Assembly: GCF_014203895.1 (NCBI RefSeq)
Contig: NZ_JACHJY010000009.1
Coordinates: 124,001-188,000, forward strand
Origin: Streptomyces nymphaeiformis
Lineage (GTDB): Bacteria > Actinomycetota > Actinomycetes > Streptomycetales > Streptomycetaceae
DNA length: 64,000 nt
Direction of reading: 5' to 3'
Shown in pieces: positions 44,204 to 51,978 of this stretch (its first letter is position 1; each line of letters begins with the position of its first letter). The position numbers and the translations under genes were made by a program. The notes under the pieces are model-generated. The model was not told the origin of the DNA. It saw nothing but the letters and a program-made list of their open reading frames with translations, and searched no databases.

Positions 44204-44905
44204 ATGCGCGCTGCCCGCACGAGTTGGAAGACGTACGCCCTGGGAGCAGCGGCCGTCGCCGCGTTCCTCTCGTCCACGGCGTGCGGGCCGAGCGCCACGG
44301 AGGACGGGGCGGCGAGCCCGGCCCCGTCCGGTACCGCGAGCGCGACCGACTCGGCCCAGCCGAGCACCGCCCCGAGCCCCAGCCCGAGCACCGAAGCCCC
44401 GCAGCCCAGCGCGACCACCTCCGCGCGCCCGTCCGCGAGCGCGACCGCCACCAGCTCGGGCAAGGCCCCGGCCTGCGGCGACCATGACGTCTCGATCGGC
44501 ACGTCGTACTGGGCGCACGACTCGGGCCAGCACCTCCTGATCACGGCCACGAACGTCACGGACAAGCCGTGCACCCTCTACAACTACCCCTTCATCACCT
44601 TCGGCCAGAACACCGACAGCCCGCTCACGCCGATGGAGTCCCCGGCGAAGGCGATCGCCACGATCGGACCGAAGCAGAAGGCGTACGCGGGCGTGAAGCT
44701 GTTCCTGGGAGGCGAGAAGACCTCGGGCGGCTACAAGTCGTTCGGCATCGCGTACGCGGACCCGAGCAACAGCGAGGACGGTTCGCCGATCGACGTCGAG
44801 TTCTCCGACGAGGTCCAGTTCGTGAACGTGGGCCAGAACCCCTCGGTCACATTCTGGAACCTGGACCGCAGCGAGGTCGAGAGGTTCGTCTTCAAGGCGC
44901 GGTGA
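44204..44905 (+). CDS. DUF4232 lipoprotein
   Basis: ATG at 44204. 233 residues: a signal peptide with lipobox-like L-S-S-T-A-C at about 22-27, a long Ser/Pro/Ala/Thr linker (about 30-90), then a DUF4232-type beta domain (T-A-T-N-V-T-D-K-P-C-T-L-Y-N-Y-P, V-G-Q-N-P-S-V-T-F-W). Exported and probably membrane-tethered; function unknown. Its place after the WhiJ-like locus is not obviously linked. Confidence 0.8.
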   Translation: MRAARTSWKTYALGAAAVAAFLSSTACGPSATEDGAASPAPSGTASATDSAQPSTAPSPSPSTEAPQPSATTSARPSASATATSSGKAPACGDHDVSIGTSYWAHDSGQHLLITATNVTDKPCTLYNYPFITFGQNTDSPLTPMESPAKAIATIGPKQKAYAGVKLFLGGEKTSGGYKSFGIAYADPSNSEDGSPIDVEFSDEVQFVNVGQNPSVTFWNLDRSEVERFVFKAR

Positions 44906-44935
44906 CGCCGAGGCCCGTGTGCCAGGATGCGGGGA

Positions 44936-44964
44936 CCGGCCGCTCACCGCACACGTGCGGCCGG
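44936..44964 (+). terminator. hairpin after the lipoprotein gene
   Basis: CCGGCCGC (44936-44943) pairs with GCGGCCGG (44957-44964). Lies between the lipoprotein and SDR genes. Confidence 0.45.
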
Positions 44965-44991
44965 CACCGTACGACACAAGGAGCGACCTCC

Positions 44992-45774
44992 ATGAGCACC
45001 CCCGCCGGCTACCTCTCCGGACTGTTCTCGCTCGAAGGGCGCAACGCCCTGGTCACCGGCGGAAGTTCCGGTATCGGCAAGGTCATCGCCGGGGCGCTGG
45101 CCCGGGCGGGGGCGCGTGTGGTGGTCCTGGCGCGCAAGGAGGCCGAGCTCGTCGCGACCGTCGACGAGCTGACGGCCGACGGCTGCCGGGCGGCCTGGGT
45201 GAGCGCGGACCTGAGCACGCGGGAGGGCATCAAGGCGGGGGCGGAGGCCGCGGCGGCCGTGTTCGGGGAGCCGGACGTCCTGGTGAACTCGGCCGGCATC
45301 AACCTGCGTCCGCCGTTCGGCGACTTGGACGACGAGGTGTGGGACACGACGATGACCGTGAACCTGGAGGCGCCGTTCCTGCTCGGCCGGCGCTTCGGGC
45401 CCGGGATGGCCGAGCGGGGCTTCGGCCGGATCATCCACATCACCTCGCAGCAGGCGCACCGCGCGTTCGTGCAGAGCGGGGCGTACGGGGTGTCCAAGGG
45501 CGCCCTGGAGTCGCTGGCCCGCTCGCAGGCCGAGGCCTGGTCCCCGTACGGCGTCACCGCGAACACCCTGGTCCCCGGCTTCGTGATGACCCCGCTCAAC
45601 CAGCGCCTCTCCTCCGACCCGGAGAAGGTCGCCGCCCTGGCGGCCCGCACGATGGTCGGCCGCAACGGCCTGGCCGAGGACTTCGCGGGCGCGGCCGTCT
45701 TCCTGGCGAGCACCTCGTCGGCGTACGTGACGGGCCAGTCGCTGTTCGTGGACGGCGGGTTCTCCGTCCATTAG
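44992..45774 (+). CDS. SDR family oxidoreductase
   Basis: ATG at 44992 after AAGGAG. 260 residues. NAD(P)-binding T-G-G-S-S-G-I-G near 23-30, N-S-A-G-I near 96, and the catalytic S-Q-Q...Y-G-V-S-K (Tyr and Lys near 160-164). Resembles gluconate 5-dehydrogenase or 3-oxoacyl reductase types. Its TAG stop lies within the 6-bp site that borders the IS481-ended unit, so the insertion is directly at the 3' end of this gene without altering it. Confidence 0.9.
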   Translation: MSTPAGYLSGLFSLEGRNALVTGGSSGIGKVIAGALARAGARVVVLARKEAELVATVDELTADGCRAAWVSADLSTREGIKAGAEAAAAVFGEPDVLVNSAGINLRPPFGDLDDEVWDTTMTVNLEAPFLLGRRFGPGMAERGFGRIIHITSQQAHRAFVQSGAYGVSKGALESLARSQAEAWSPYGVTANTLVPGFVMTPLNQRLSSDPEKVAALAARTMVGRNGLAEDFAGAAVFLASTSSAYVTGQSLFVDGGFSVH

Positions 45775-45775
45775 C

Positions 45776-45798
45776 TGTGCTGTCTCATGACATTGGTT
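45776..45798 (+). repeat. left terminal inverted repeat of the IS481-type unit
   Basis: Begins TGTGCTGTCTCA and ends TTGGTT. Only 8 bases separate it from the stop codon of the WYL gene. Three mismatches to the right end. Confidence 0.7.
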
Positions 45799-45806
45799 CC
45801 TCGCCG

Positions 45807-46796
45807 TCAGGCTTGGCGGGTGCAGGACGTGAGGCGATCGGCGAGCGCGATGACGAGGTCGCGTAGTTCATCGGGGCGCTCGATGACGAACGGCCGGTCG
45901 AGTGAGGCGAGTATCCGAGGCAACCAGTCGAGCTGCTGCGCCCGTAGCTCGACACGCAGCCAGTGCTCGGCCGCAGGGTCCTGGCCGGCCGCGGGCTCGT
46001 GCTCCTCCAGGCTCGCGACGCCGGCGGGGAGATGGGCGCGGATCTGCTCAACTGTCCCGTGGATCCGCAAGATCACATGATGCCGGTACTCGGCCGTGGC
46101 GAATCCTGACAACACGCGCTGTGCAGGACCGAGACCCACGGGCGTTTCGAATGAGCCGGGCAGGGTCCGCGCGTCTGCGATGCGGTCGAGCCGGAGGGTT
46201 CGGTCCTCGTCGATCTGGGCGTCCTTGCCCGTGACGTACCACCGGCCCGCATGGGCGACGATCCCGTACGCGTGCAGTGTGCGTTCGCTGCGCCGTCCGT
46301 CGCGGTCGGTGTAGCGGATCGAGACCGGTCGGTGGTGGTGCACCGCATCGGCGATGGTGAGCAGGACTCCGGCGTCTGGGGTGTCGAACTCGCCGGGCTG
46401 ATCCGTGAAGGCGAGGGATTCCAGGAGTGTGTCGAGCCGGCGGGCGATGTGCTTGGGCAGCACCCGCCGGATCTTCGCTGACGCCGTCTCGTTTGCCGTG
46501 CGCTCCGTCGTCGTCAGCCTTGCCCGGCGGTCGGCGACCAGGCCGAGCAGCACGGCCAGCGCCTCGTCATCGCTGAGCATGAGCGGAGGCAAGCGGTACC
46601 CGGGAGCCAGCCGGTATCCGCCGTAGCGGCCGCGCACCGACTCCACGGGCACGTCCAGGTCGATCAGCTGGTACACATACCGCCGCACGGTGCGCCCTTC
46701 GACGCCGAGACGGTCGGCGAGCTCGGCCACAGTCCGGGTGCCGCCTGACTGCAGCAGCTCCAGGAGTGTCAGCACGCGGCCGGTGGGTCGTGGCAT
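45807..46796 (-). CDS. WYL-domain transcriptional regulator (YafY-like)
   Basis: ATG at 46796. 329 residues: an N-terminal DeoR/HTH_11 winged helix (L-L-E-L-L-Q-S-G-G-T-R-T-V-A-E-L-A-D-R-L-G-V), a central linker, a WYL domain at about 140-215 (V-S-I-R-Y-T-D-R-D-G, Y-G-I-V-A-H-A-G-R-W-Y-V-T-G) and a WCX-type C-terminus. Divergent from the VOC gene with a short palindrome between, so it likely controls it. Carried inside the IS481-ended unit. Confidence 0.9.
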   Translation of the reverse strand: MPRPTGRVLTLLELLQSGGTRTVAELADRLGVEGRTVRRYVYQLIDLDVPVESVRGRYGGYRLAPGYRLPPLMLSDDEALAVLLGLVADRRARLTTTERTANETASAKIRRVLPKHIARRLDTLLESLAFTDQPGEFDTPDAGVLLTIADAVHHHRPVSIRYTDRDGRRSERTLHAYGIVAHAGRWYVTGKDAQIDEDRTLRLDRIADARTLPGSFETPVGLGPAQRVLSGFATAEYRHHVILRIHGTVEQIRAHLPAGVASLEEHEPAAGQDPAAEHWLRVELRAQQLDWLPRILASLDRPFVIERPDELRDLVIALADRLTSCTRQA

Positions 46797-46819
46797 GTTC
46801 GCAGCCTAACGCGAATACA

Positions 46820-46834
46820 GGACCGATTCTGTCC
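46820..46834. promoter_or_regulatory. possible WYL operator
   Basis: GGAC-N7-GTCC (46820-46834) between the divergent WYL and VOC genes. Weak motif evidence. Confidence 0.3.
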
Positions 46835-46889
46835 ACTATTTCTCCTAGCCTGCGACGTACACGCCTCCAGCACGGCCAAGGAGATTCCC

Positions 46890-47288
46890 ATGGACTTCGT
46901 CTCGATCCGCATCATCACCAGCGACGTCGCACGCCTCGTCGAGTTCTACGAGCGAGCTACAGGGATGCAGGCGATACGGGCCACCGAGGACTTCGCCGAA
47001 CTCAAGACCGCGGGCGCAACCCTCGCGATCGCCAGCACCCGCACCGTCCCGCTGTTCTCCCCGGGCTCTGCCCGTCCGGCGGACAACCACAGCGTGATCA
47101 CCGAGTTCCTCGTCGACGACGTGGACCGCGTTCACCAGAACCTGACCGGCTTCGTCACCGACTTCGTCAACGAGCCCACCACGATGCCCTGGGGCAACCG
47201 GTCGCTGTTGTTCCGCGACCCCGACGGCAACCTCGTCAACTTCTTCACCCCCGTCACTCCGGAGGCCATCGAAAAGTTCGCACGCTGA
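46890..47288 (+). CDS. VOC/glyoxalase-fold protein
   Basis: ATG at 46890 after AAGGAG. 132 residues with the vicinal-oxygen-chelate pattern: F-V-S-I-R-I-I-T-S-D-V-A-R-L-V-E-F-Y, then V-I-T-E-F-L-V-D-D-V-D-R-V and L-L-F-R-D-P-D-G-N-L-V-N-F-F. Members act as dioxygenases, isomerases or antibiotic-binding resistance proteins. The WYL-VOC divergent pair is a common small detoxification unit; the ligand is unknown. A good terminator follows. Confidence 0.85.
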   Translation: MDFVSIRIITSDVARLVEFYERATGMQAIRATEDFAELKTAGATLAIASTRTVPLFSPGSARPADNHSVITEFLVDDVDRVHQNLTGFVTDFVNEPTTMPWGNRSLLFRDPDGNLVNFFTPVTPEAIEKFAR

Positions 47289-47309
47289 CGCCACGCACAG
47301 CCGCTCACG

Positions 47310-47337
47310 CGGGAGCCCCGAGGTCCCGGGGCTCCCG
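47310..47337 (+). terminator. terminator after the VOC gene
   Basis: CGGGAGCCCCG (47310-47320) pairs perfectly with CGGGGCTCCCG (47327-47337) across a 6-base loop. Confidence 0.8.
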
Positions 47338-47373
47338 GTGAACGCGGCCGCCGAGTCCAGGAGCGCCACCAGC

Positions 47374-48262
47374 AGAGGACATCGGAACGCATCGCTGACC
47401 CCCCGAAGGACGTCTGCGGTTGTGCCTGCGGGTCGATGCCGGACGGCCGATCGCACACGTCGCTGCGGAAGCAGGAATCTCCCGCCGCTGCCCTGGCCAA
47501 GTGGTACACCCGCTGGCTCGCCCACGGCGAGGACGGCCTGATGGATCGTTCCTCCCGGCCCATCGCCAGCCCCAACCGCACGAGCGAGGACATCGCCGAT
47601 CTGGTAGAGGCGCTGCGGCGCCAGACCAAGTACGGGCCCGCCCGGCTCGCCGCCGAACTGAAGAGGCTGCACGGCATCACCGTGGCACCGAAGCCGCACG
47701 GGCCTCCAAGCGCACCGGTCCCGGCACCGGGAAGGTCGGCTACACGTACCTGCACACGGCGATCGACGACCACTCCCGGCTCGCCTACACCGAGGCCCTG
47801 GACGACGAGAAGGCCGTGACCGCAGCCGCGTTCTGGCATCGCTCCGTCGCGTTCTTCGCCGCCCACGACATCACGCCGATCCGCCGTGTCCTCACCGACA
47901 ACGGCTCCTGCTACCGCTCCCGCGCCCGGGCCGCCGCCCTGTTCGTGACGGGAACGGAGCACAAGCGCACCAGGCCGTACACGCCGCGGACGAACGGGAA
48001 GGTGGAGAGGTTCAACGGGACGCCGGCCCGCGAGTGGGCCTACGTGCGCGACTACACCTCCGAGCAGGAACGCAGGGCCGCGCTCGCGGACTTCCTCAAC
48101 TACTACAACCACGAGCGCCCGCACTCCGCACTCGGAGGTCGGCCACCCATCAGCCGGACCTCCGGCAGCGACTACCGCATCGTGTTCGACCAGCCACCGA
48201 AGCCTCTCGACACGATCCCGCAGCAGCTCACCTTCGAGGACGCCGTGGAACCAACGTCCTGA
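47374..48262 (+). pseudogene. broken IS481-family transposase
   Basis: Fragments in two frames read as one transposase: H-R-N-A-S-L-T-P, then R-L-C-L-R-V-D-A-G-R-P-I-A-H-V-A-A-E-A-G, then K-W-Y-T-R-W-L-A-H-G-E-D-G-L, then after an internal deletion G-Y-T-Y-L-H-T-A-I-D-D-H-S-R-L, T-D-N-G-S-C-Y and N-G-K-V-E-R-F-N-G with Y-N-H-E-R-P-H-S-A-L. Extra bases near 47415 and 47492 shift the frame, and about 60-80 residues before the first catalytic Asp are lost near 47690. It cannot be active; trans-mobilisation by an intact copy is conceivable. Confidence 0.85.
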
Positions 48263-48271
48263 GACACCACA
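48249..48271 (-). repeat. right terminal inverted repeat of the IS481-type unit
   Basis: Reads TGTGGTGTCTCAGGACGTTG from the outside inward on the minus strand. It overlaps the 3' end of the transposase remnant and is followed by ACTAGC. Confidence 0.75.
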
Positions 48272-48294
48272 ACTAGCGAGGTTCCGGCCGCGGG

Positions 48295-48753
48295 TCAGAG
48301 CTCTTCGGCCGCCTCGCGGTAGGCCTCGGCGGCGCGGGTGAAGTAGTCGAAGAGGACGGACAGCTGCTCGGGGGTGTAGCCGCCGAGGATCTCGCCGATC
48401 CGGCGGCGGGCCGGGTCGAGGGCCCCGTCGAGACCGGCGGGCCGGTCGAGGGGCTCGACGATGACCTTGCGCCGGTCGTGGGGGTCGGCGGCGCGGCGGA
48501 CGTAGCCGGCCTTCTCCAGGCGGTCGACGAGCCGGGTGGTGGGCCCGGTGGTCAGGCCGGTTCGCTCGCCGAGCTCGCCGGGGGTCATGGGCCCGGTCAG
48601 GTCGAGGATGTTGAGCGCGTACAGGTCGGTGGCGCCGAGCCCGACGGCGCGCGCGCCGGCGTGGCCGTGCAGCAGGACGGCGCTCAGATAGCGGCGGTAG
48701 ATCGCGCTCGCGTCGGACGGCATCGCGGACGACGGCATCGCGGACGTTGACAC
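48295..48753 (-). CDS. MarR-family regulator
   Basis: GTG at 48753. 152 residues with the MarR winged helix: M-T-P-G-E-L-G-E-R-T-G-L-T-T-G-P-T-T-R-L-V-D-R-L-E-K-like recognition region and D-P-H-D-R-R-K-V wing. Divergent from a SnoaL-like gene with three palindromes in between, so it is the likely repressor of that gene and itself. Confidence 0.9.
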   Translation of the reverse strand: MSTSAMPSSAMPSDASAIYRRYLSAVLLHGHAGARAVGLGATDLYALNILDLTGPMTPGELGERTGLTTGPTTRLVDRLEKAGYVRRAADPHDRRKVIVEPLDRPAGLDGALDPARRRIGEILGGYTPEQLSVLFDYFTRAAEAYREAAEEL

Positions 48754-48774
48754 CGGGACTCCTCACTCCCTAAT

Positions 48775-48841
48775 CTCTTCCTAAAGGAAGAGAACTCACG
48801 AAGGAAGAAACTTCTCTTGAGAAGCTACTTCCTTGCGGAAG
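48775..48841. promoter_or_regulatory. three operator-like palindromes between MarR and SnoaL-like genes
   Basis: CTCTTCCT-AA-AGGAAGAG (48775-48792), CTTCTC-TT-GAGAAG (48811-48824) and CTTCC-TTGC-GGAAG (48828-48841). All share CTTCC/CTTCTC half-sites. They lie in the 111-base divergent gap, as expected for MarR binding. Confidence 0.7.
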
Positions 48842-48864
48842 GTACCACGGAAGGGGGCACCACC

Positions 48865-49359
48865 ATGCACACCCACGCCAGCACCACCGCCGCCGGCACC
48901 GAGACCGACACCGTCGCGATCCGCGCGCTCCTCCGCTCCAGCGCCGAAGCCTGGGGCCGCGGCGACGGCGCCGGCTACGGGGCGCACTTCACCGAGGACG
49001 CCACCGACGTCACCTTCGTCGGCACCGTCTACCGCGGCGCCACCGAGATCGGCAGCGCCCACCAGGCCCTCTTCGACAGCTTCCTCAAGGACACGAAGCT
49101 CGTCGTCGACATCGTCGACCTGCGCTTCCCCGCCCCCGGCACCGCGATCGCCGTCACGCGCGGCGAGGTCCACAAGGCCGCGCGCCGCCCCCGCCGCCTC
49201 GGCAAGCTCGCCACGTACACCCTGGTCCGCACGGCCGGCGGCGACTGGGCCATCGCCGCCGTCCAGAAGACCAAGCACCGCCCCCTGATGGAGGCGTTCT
49301 CCTTCCGCGCCCAGCCGAAGACCCGCCCGCAGGCCCAGGAGGTTCCCGGCCGACCGTGA
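48865..49359 (+). CDS. SgcJ/EcaC-type SnoaL-like (NTF2-fold) protein
   Basis: ATG at 48865 after AAGGGGG. 164 residues with the NTF2-like pattern A-I-R-A-L-L-R-S-S-A-E-A-W-G-R-G-D, F-T-E-D-A-T-D-V-T-F-V and a terminal strand region W-A-I-A-A-V-Q-K-T-K-H. The family includes small oxidoreductase or binding proteins of unclear chemistry. Probably MarR-controlled. Confidence 0.8.
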   Translation: MHTHASTTAAGTETDTVAIRALLRSSAEAWGRGDGAGYGAHFTEDATDVTFVGTVYRGATEIGSAHQALFDSFLKDTKLVVDIVDLRFPAPGTAIAVTRGEVHKAARRPRRLGKLATYTLVRTAGGDWAIAAVQKTKHRPLMEAFSFRAQPKTRPQAQEVPGRP

Positions 49360-49391
49360 AGGACCGAGGCCGCCGCACCGGAGACGACGAC

Positions 49392-49440
49392 GCCCCCCGC
49401 GTCGGCTGTCGCCATGCGCAACAGTCCTGCCACGGGGGGC
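49392..49440. terminator. possible bidirectional terminator
   Basis: GCCCCCCG (49392-49399) pairs with CGGGGGGC (49433-49440) between convergent genes; the loop is long (33 bases). Confidence 0.4.
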
Positions 49441-49460
49441 GGCTGACGAACCGTCCGGGT

Positions 49461-49868
49461 TCAGCTCTCCTCGGGCTCAAGCCGCAGCGAGATCGAGTTG
49501 ATGCAGTACCGCTGGTCCGTCGGGGTCGGGTAGCCCTCGCCCTCGAAGACGTGGCCCAGGTGGGAGCCGCAGCGGGCGCAGCGGACCTCGGTGCGGATCA
49601 TGCCGTGCGAGGTGTCCGCGACGAGCTCGACGGCCTCGCTGTCCTTCGGGTCGTAGAAGGACGGCCACCCGCAGTGCGACTCGAACTTCTCGTTCGACGT
49701 GAAGAGCTCCGCCCCGCAGGCGCGGCAGGAGTAGACGCCCTTCGTCTTCGTGTCGGTGTACTCACCGCGGAACGCGGGCTCCGTGCCGGCCAGCCGGAGC
49801 ACCTGGTACTCCGACGGGGTCAGCTGCGCCTGCCACTCCTCGTCCGGCTTCTCGACCTCGTACGCCAT
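49461..49868 (-). CDS. msrB: peptide-methionine (R)-S-oxide reductase
   Basis: ATG at 49868. 135 residues. Two zinc Cys pairs (Y-S-C-R-A-C-G and V-R-C-A-R-C-G-S-H-L-G-H-V-F) and the catalytic Cys in R-Y-C-I-N-S-I-S-L. It reduces methionine-R-sulfoxide in proteins using thioredoxin. It lies 15 bases downstream of murC on the same strand. Confidence 0.95.
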   Translation of the reverse strand: MAYEVEKPDEEWQAQLTPSEYQVLRLAGTEPAFRGEYTDTKTKGVYSCRACGAELFTSNEKFESHCGWPSFYDPKDSEAVELVADTSHGMIRTEVRCARCGSHLGHVFEGEGYPTPTDQRYCINSISLRLEPEES

Positions 49869-49883
49869 CGTTCGTCCACTCCC

Positions 49884-51275
49884 TCAGTTCGACAGGCGGG
49901 CGAGGATCTGCGGACCCAGGTCCGTGACGTCGCCCGCGCCCATCGTGAGAACGAGGTCGCCGGGGGCGGCCATTCCCGCGATCACGTCCGGGACGGCGGT
50001 CTTGTCCTGGACGGGCGTGACGTCGGCGCCGGCGGCGCGGGCCGCCGTGATGATCAGCTCGCTGGTGACGCCCGGGATCGGGTCCTCGCGGGCCGGGTAG
50101 ATGTCGAGGACGACGGACGCGTCGGCGAGGGCCAGCGCGTCGCCCATCTCCTTGCCCAGCTCCTGGGTGCGGGAGAAGAGGTGCGGCTGGAAGACGACGA
50201 GGAGGCGGGAGGCCCCGGCGGCGCCGCGCATGGCCTCCAGGTCGGCGGTCATCTCGGTGGGGTGGTGCGCGTACGAGTCGATGACCTGCACGCCCTTGGC
50301 CTCGCCCTTGAGCTGGAGGCGGCGGCCGACGCCGGTGTAGGCGGTGAGGGCCTGGGCGAGCTCGGCCGGGTCGATGCCGACGCGGGCGCCGGCGGCGAGG
50401 GCCGCGGCGGCGTTGTGCGCGTAGTGGCGGCCGGGGACGGAGACGGTGAAGGTGTGCTCGACGCCGTCGAGGAGGACCGTCACCTCGCTCTTCATGCCGT
50501 TCGGGACGATCTTCAGGATGCGGGCGTCGGAGTCCTCGGACTCGCCGACGGTGATCACGGAGAGGCCCTCGCGGTCCGCGACGCGGCGGGCCAGCTCGCG
50601 GGCGCCCGCGTGCTCGCCGACGACCAGGGTGCCGCCGGGGCGGATCTTCGCGGTGAAGGCCTCGAAGGACTCGTAGATCTCGTCCATGGAGGCGTAGTTC
50701 GCGTGGTGGTCCAGCTCGACGTTGAGGACGATCGCGACCTCGGGGTCGTACTTCTGGAAGCTGCGGTCGCTCTCGTCGGCCTCGGCGACGAAGACCTCGC
50801 CGGCGCCGTGCCGGGCGTTCGTGCCGGGACCGTGCAGGTCGCCGCCGATCGCGTACGAGGGGTCGAGGCCGAGCTCGGTGAGGGCGACGGCCAGCATGGA
50901 GGTGGTGGTCGTCTTGCCGTGCGTACCGGCGACGGCGATCGCGCGCAGGCCGTCCATGAGGGAGGCGAGCGCGTCGGAGCGGTGGACGACGGGGATGCCG
51001 AGCTCGGCGGCGCGGGCCAGCTCGGGGTTGTCGGCGCGGATGGCGCTGGAGACGACGACGGCGGAGGCGTCGTCGGCGAGGTGCTCGGCGGCGTGGCCGA
51101 TGTGCACGGTGGCGCCGAGGGCGCGCAGCGACTCGGCGGTCGCGGAGTCCTTGGCGTCGCTGCCGGCGACCTTGGCACCGCGCTGGGCGAGGATCTTCGC
51201 GATGCCCGACATTCCGGCACCGCCGATGCCGATGAAGTGCGGCCGTTCCATGGCGGCGGGAATGGCGGGTGCCAT
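49884..51275 (-). CDS. murC: UDP-N-acetylmuramate--L-alanine ligase
   Basis: ATG at 51275 after GGGGAGAG. 463 residues: N-terminal H-F-I-G-I-G-G-A-G-M-S-G-I-A, P-loop G-T-H-G-K-T-T-T-T near 117, and Mur ligase central and C-terminal motifs (E-A-D-E-S-D-R, Y-A-H-H-P-T-E-M). Adds L-Ala to UDP-MurNAc, the first peptide step of peptidoglycan synthesis. Its position away from the dcw cluster agrees with Streptomyces, where murC lies beside msrB. Confidence 0.95.
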   Translation of the reverse strand: MAPAIPAAMERPHFIGIGGAGMSGIAKILAQRGAKVAGSDAKDSATAESLRALGATVHIGHAAEHLADDASAVVVSSAIRADNPELARAAELGIPVVHRSDALASLMDGLRAIAVAGTHGKTTTTSMLAVALTELGLDPSYAIGGDLHGPGTNARHGAGEVFVAEADESDRSFQKYDPEVAIVLNVELDHHANYASMDEIYESFEAFTAKIRPGGTLVVGEHAGARELARRVADREGLSVITVGESEDSDARILKIVPNGMKSEVTVLLDGVEHTFTVSVPGRHYAHNAAAALAAGARVGIDPAELAQALTAYTGVGRRLQLKGEAKGVQVIDSYAHHPTEMTADLEAMRGAAGASRLLVVFQPHLFSRTQELGKEMGDALALADASVVLDIYPAREDPIPGVTSELIITAARAAGADVTPVQDKTAVPDVIAGMAAPGDLVLTMGAGDVTDLGPQILARLSN

Positions 51276-51356
51276 GCGGATCTCTCCCCGGGGTGATGGT
51301 TCTGGAAGCCTCCAGCCTAGTGGCTCCGTCCGGGGCCCGGCGGTCGACGGGTCCGT

Positions 51357-51384
51357 GTCCGCGCCCCCTGCACGGGGCGCGGAC
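51357..51384 (-). terminator. terminator between the stress-like gene and murC
   Basis: GTCCGCGCCCC (51357-51367) pairs perfectly with GGGGCGCGGAC (51374-51384). It lies just beyond the minus-strand gene ending at 51402 and upstream of murC. Confidence 0.8.
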
Positions 51385-51401
51385 GCGGACCGGCCTTCCC
51401 G

Positions 51402-51854
51402 CTACTCGCTGTGGGCGAAGAGCTTCAGGACGGGGACGCCGACCTTGTGGCGGGCCCGGGAGGCCCAGTCGCGGTGGAAGAACTCCTCCACGTAGTGCGG
51501 GGCGGTGAGGACGATCACCTCGTCCGCCTCCGACTCGTCGACCACCGCCTTCATCTTGTCGAGCGGGTGGTCCTCGACGACCTGGCCGACCGCCTCGCAG
51601 CCGGCCTTCCTCAGGGCCTGGAGCGAGACCTCCAGGGCCTTCTCGGCGGGAACCCTGGCCTCCTTGCCCTCCGGTTCGCCGCCCTCGTGGGCGGCATCCT
51701 TCAGTTCGCCCATGGCGACGTCGTCGATGGCACGCAGCAGTACATCGGCCTGGTCACCACGCGGCTGCATGAGAACGATGAAGGACATGCCCTCGTCGCC
51801 GTGCAGGGTGGTGACGAATTCCACGTCGACGGACGTGAGGGGCTTCTCGATCAT
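51402..51854 (-). CDS. conserved actinobacterial protein, UspA-like pattern
   Basis: ATG at 51854. 150 residues with F-I-V-L-M-Q-P-R-G-D-Q-A-D, a Glu/Lys-rich middle and D-E-V-I-V-L-T-A-P-H-Y-V-E-E-F then W-A-S-R-A-R-H-K-V-G-V-P-V-L-K-L. The last part recalls universal-stress-type nucleotide-binding folds, but the G-x-x-G loop is not evident. It is followed by its own terminator. Function unknown. Confidence 0.75.
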   Translation of the reverse strand: MIEKPLTSVDVEFVTTLHGDEGMSFIVLMQPRGDQADVLLRAIDDVAMGELKDAAHEGGEPEGKEARVPAEKALEVSLQALRKAGCEAVGQVVEDHPLDKMKAVVDESEADEVIVLTAPHYVEEFFHRDWASRARHKVGVPVLKLFAHSE

Positions 51855-51978
51855 CAGAACGCTTGTGAACACCTCAGGAGCCCTTCTGCGGAAACCATCC
51901 TTCCCCGTGCCCGCACGGGGTCTGCGACAGTAAGTGTGCCCAGCGGACGCTAAGCGGAACGGCAAATTCCGCCGATTG

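Larger units (their letters stand above)
45776..48271. mobile_element. 2.5-kb unit with IS481-type ends carrying WYL and VOC genes
   Basis: Left end TGTGCTGTCTCATGACATTG... (45776-45798) matches the reverse complement of the right end (48249-48271) at 20 of 23 positions, both with TGTG/CACA termini. Flanks are ATTAGC (45770-45775) and ACTAGC (48272-48277), a near 6-bp duplication of the NCTAGN type known for IS481. The transposase remnant (47374-48262) occupies the right third; a WYL regulator and a VOC gene lie between left end and transposase. Either passenger capture inside one IS, or a remnant of a composite structure. Confidence 0.7.

Noticed and set aside
49356..51296. 646-codon forward frame opposite murC and msrB
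   Set aside because: Both minus-strand genes are certain; the forward frame is an antisense artefact.
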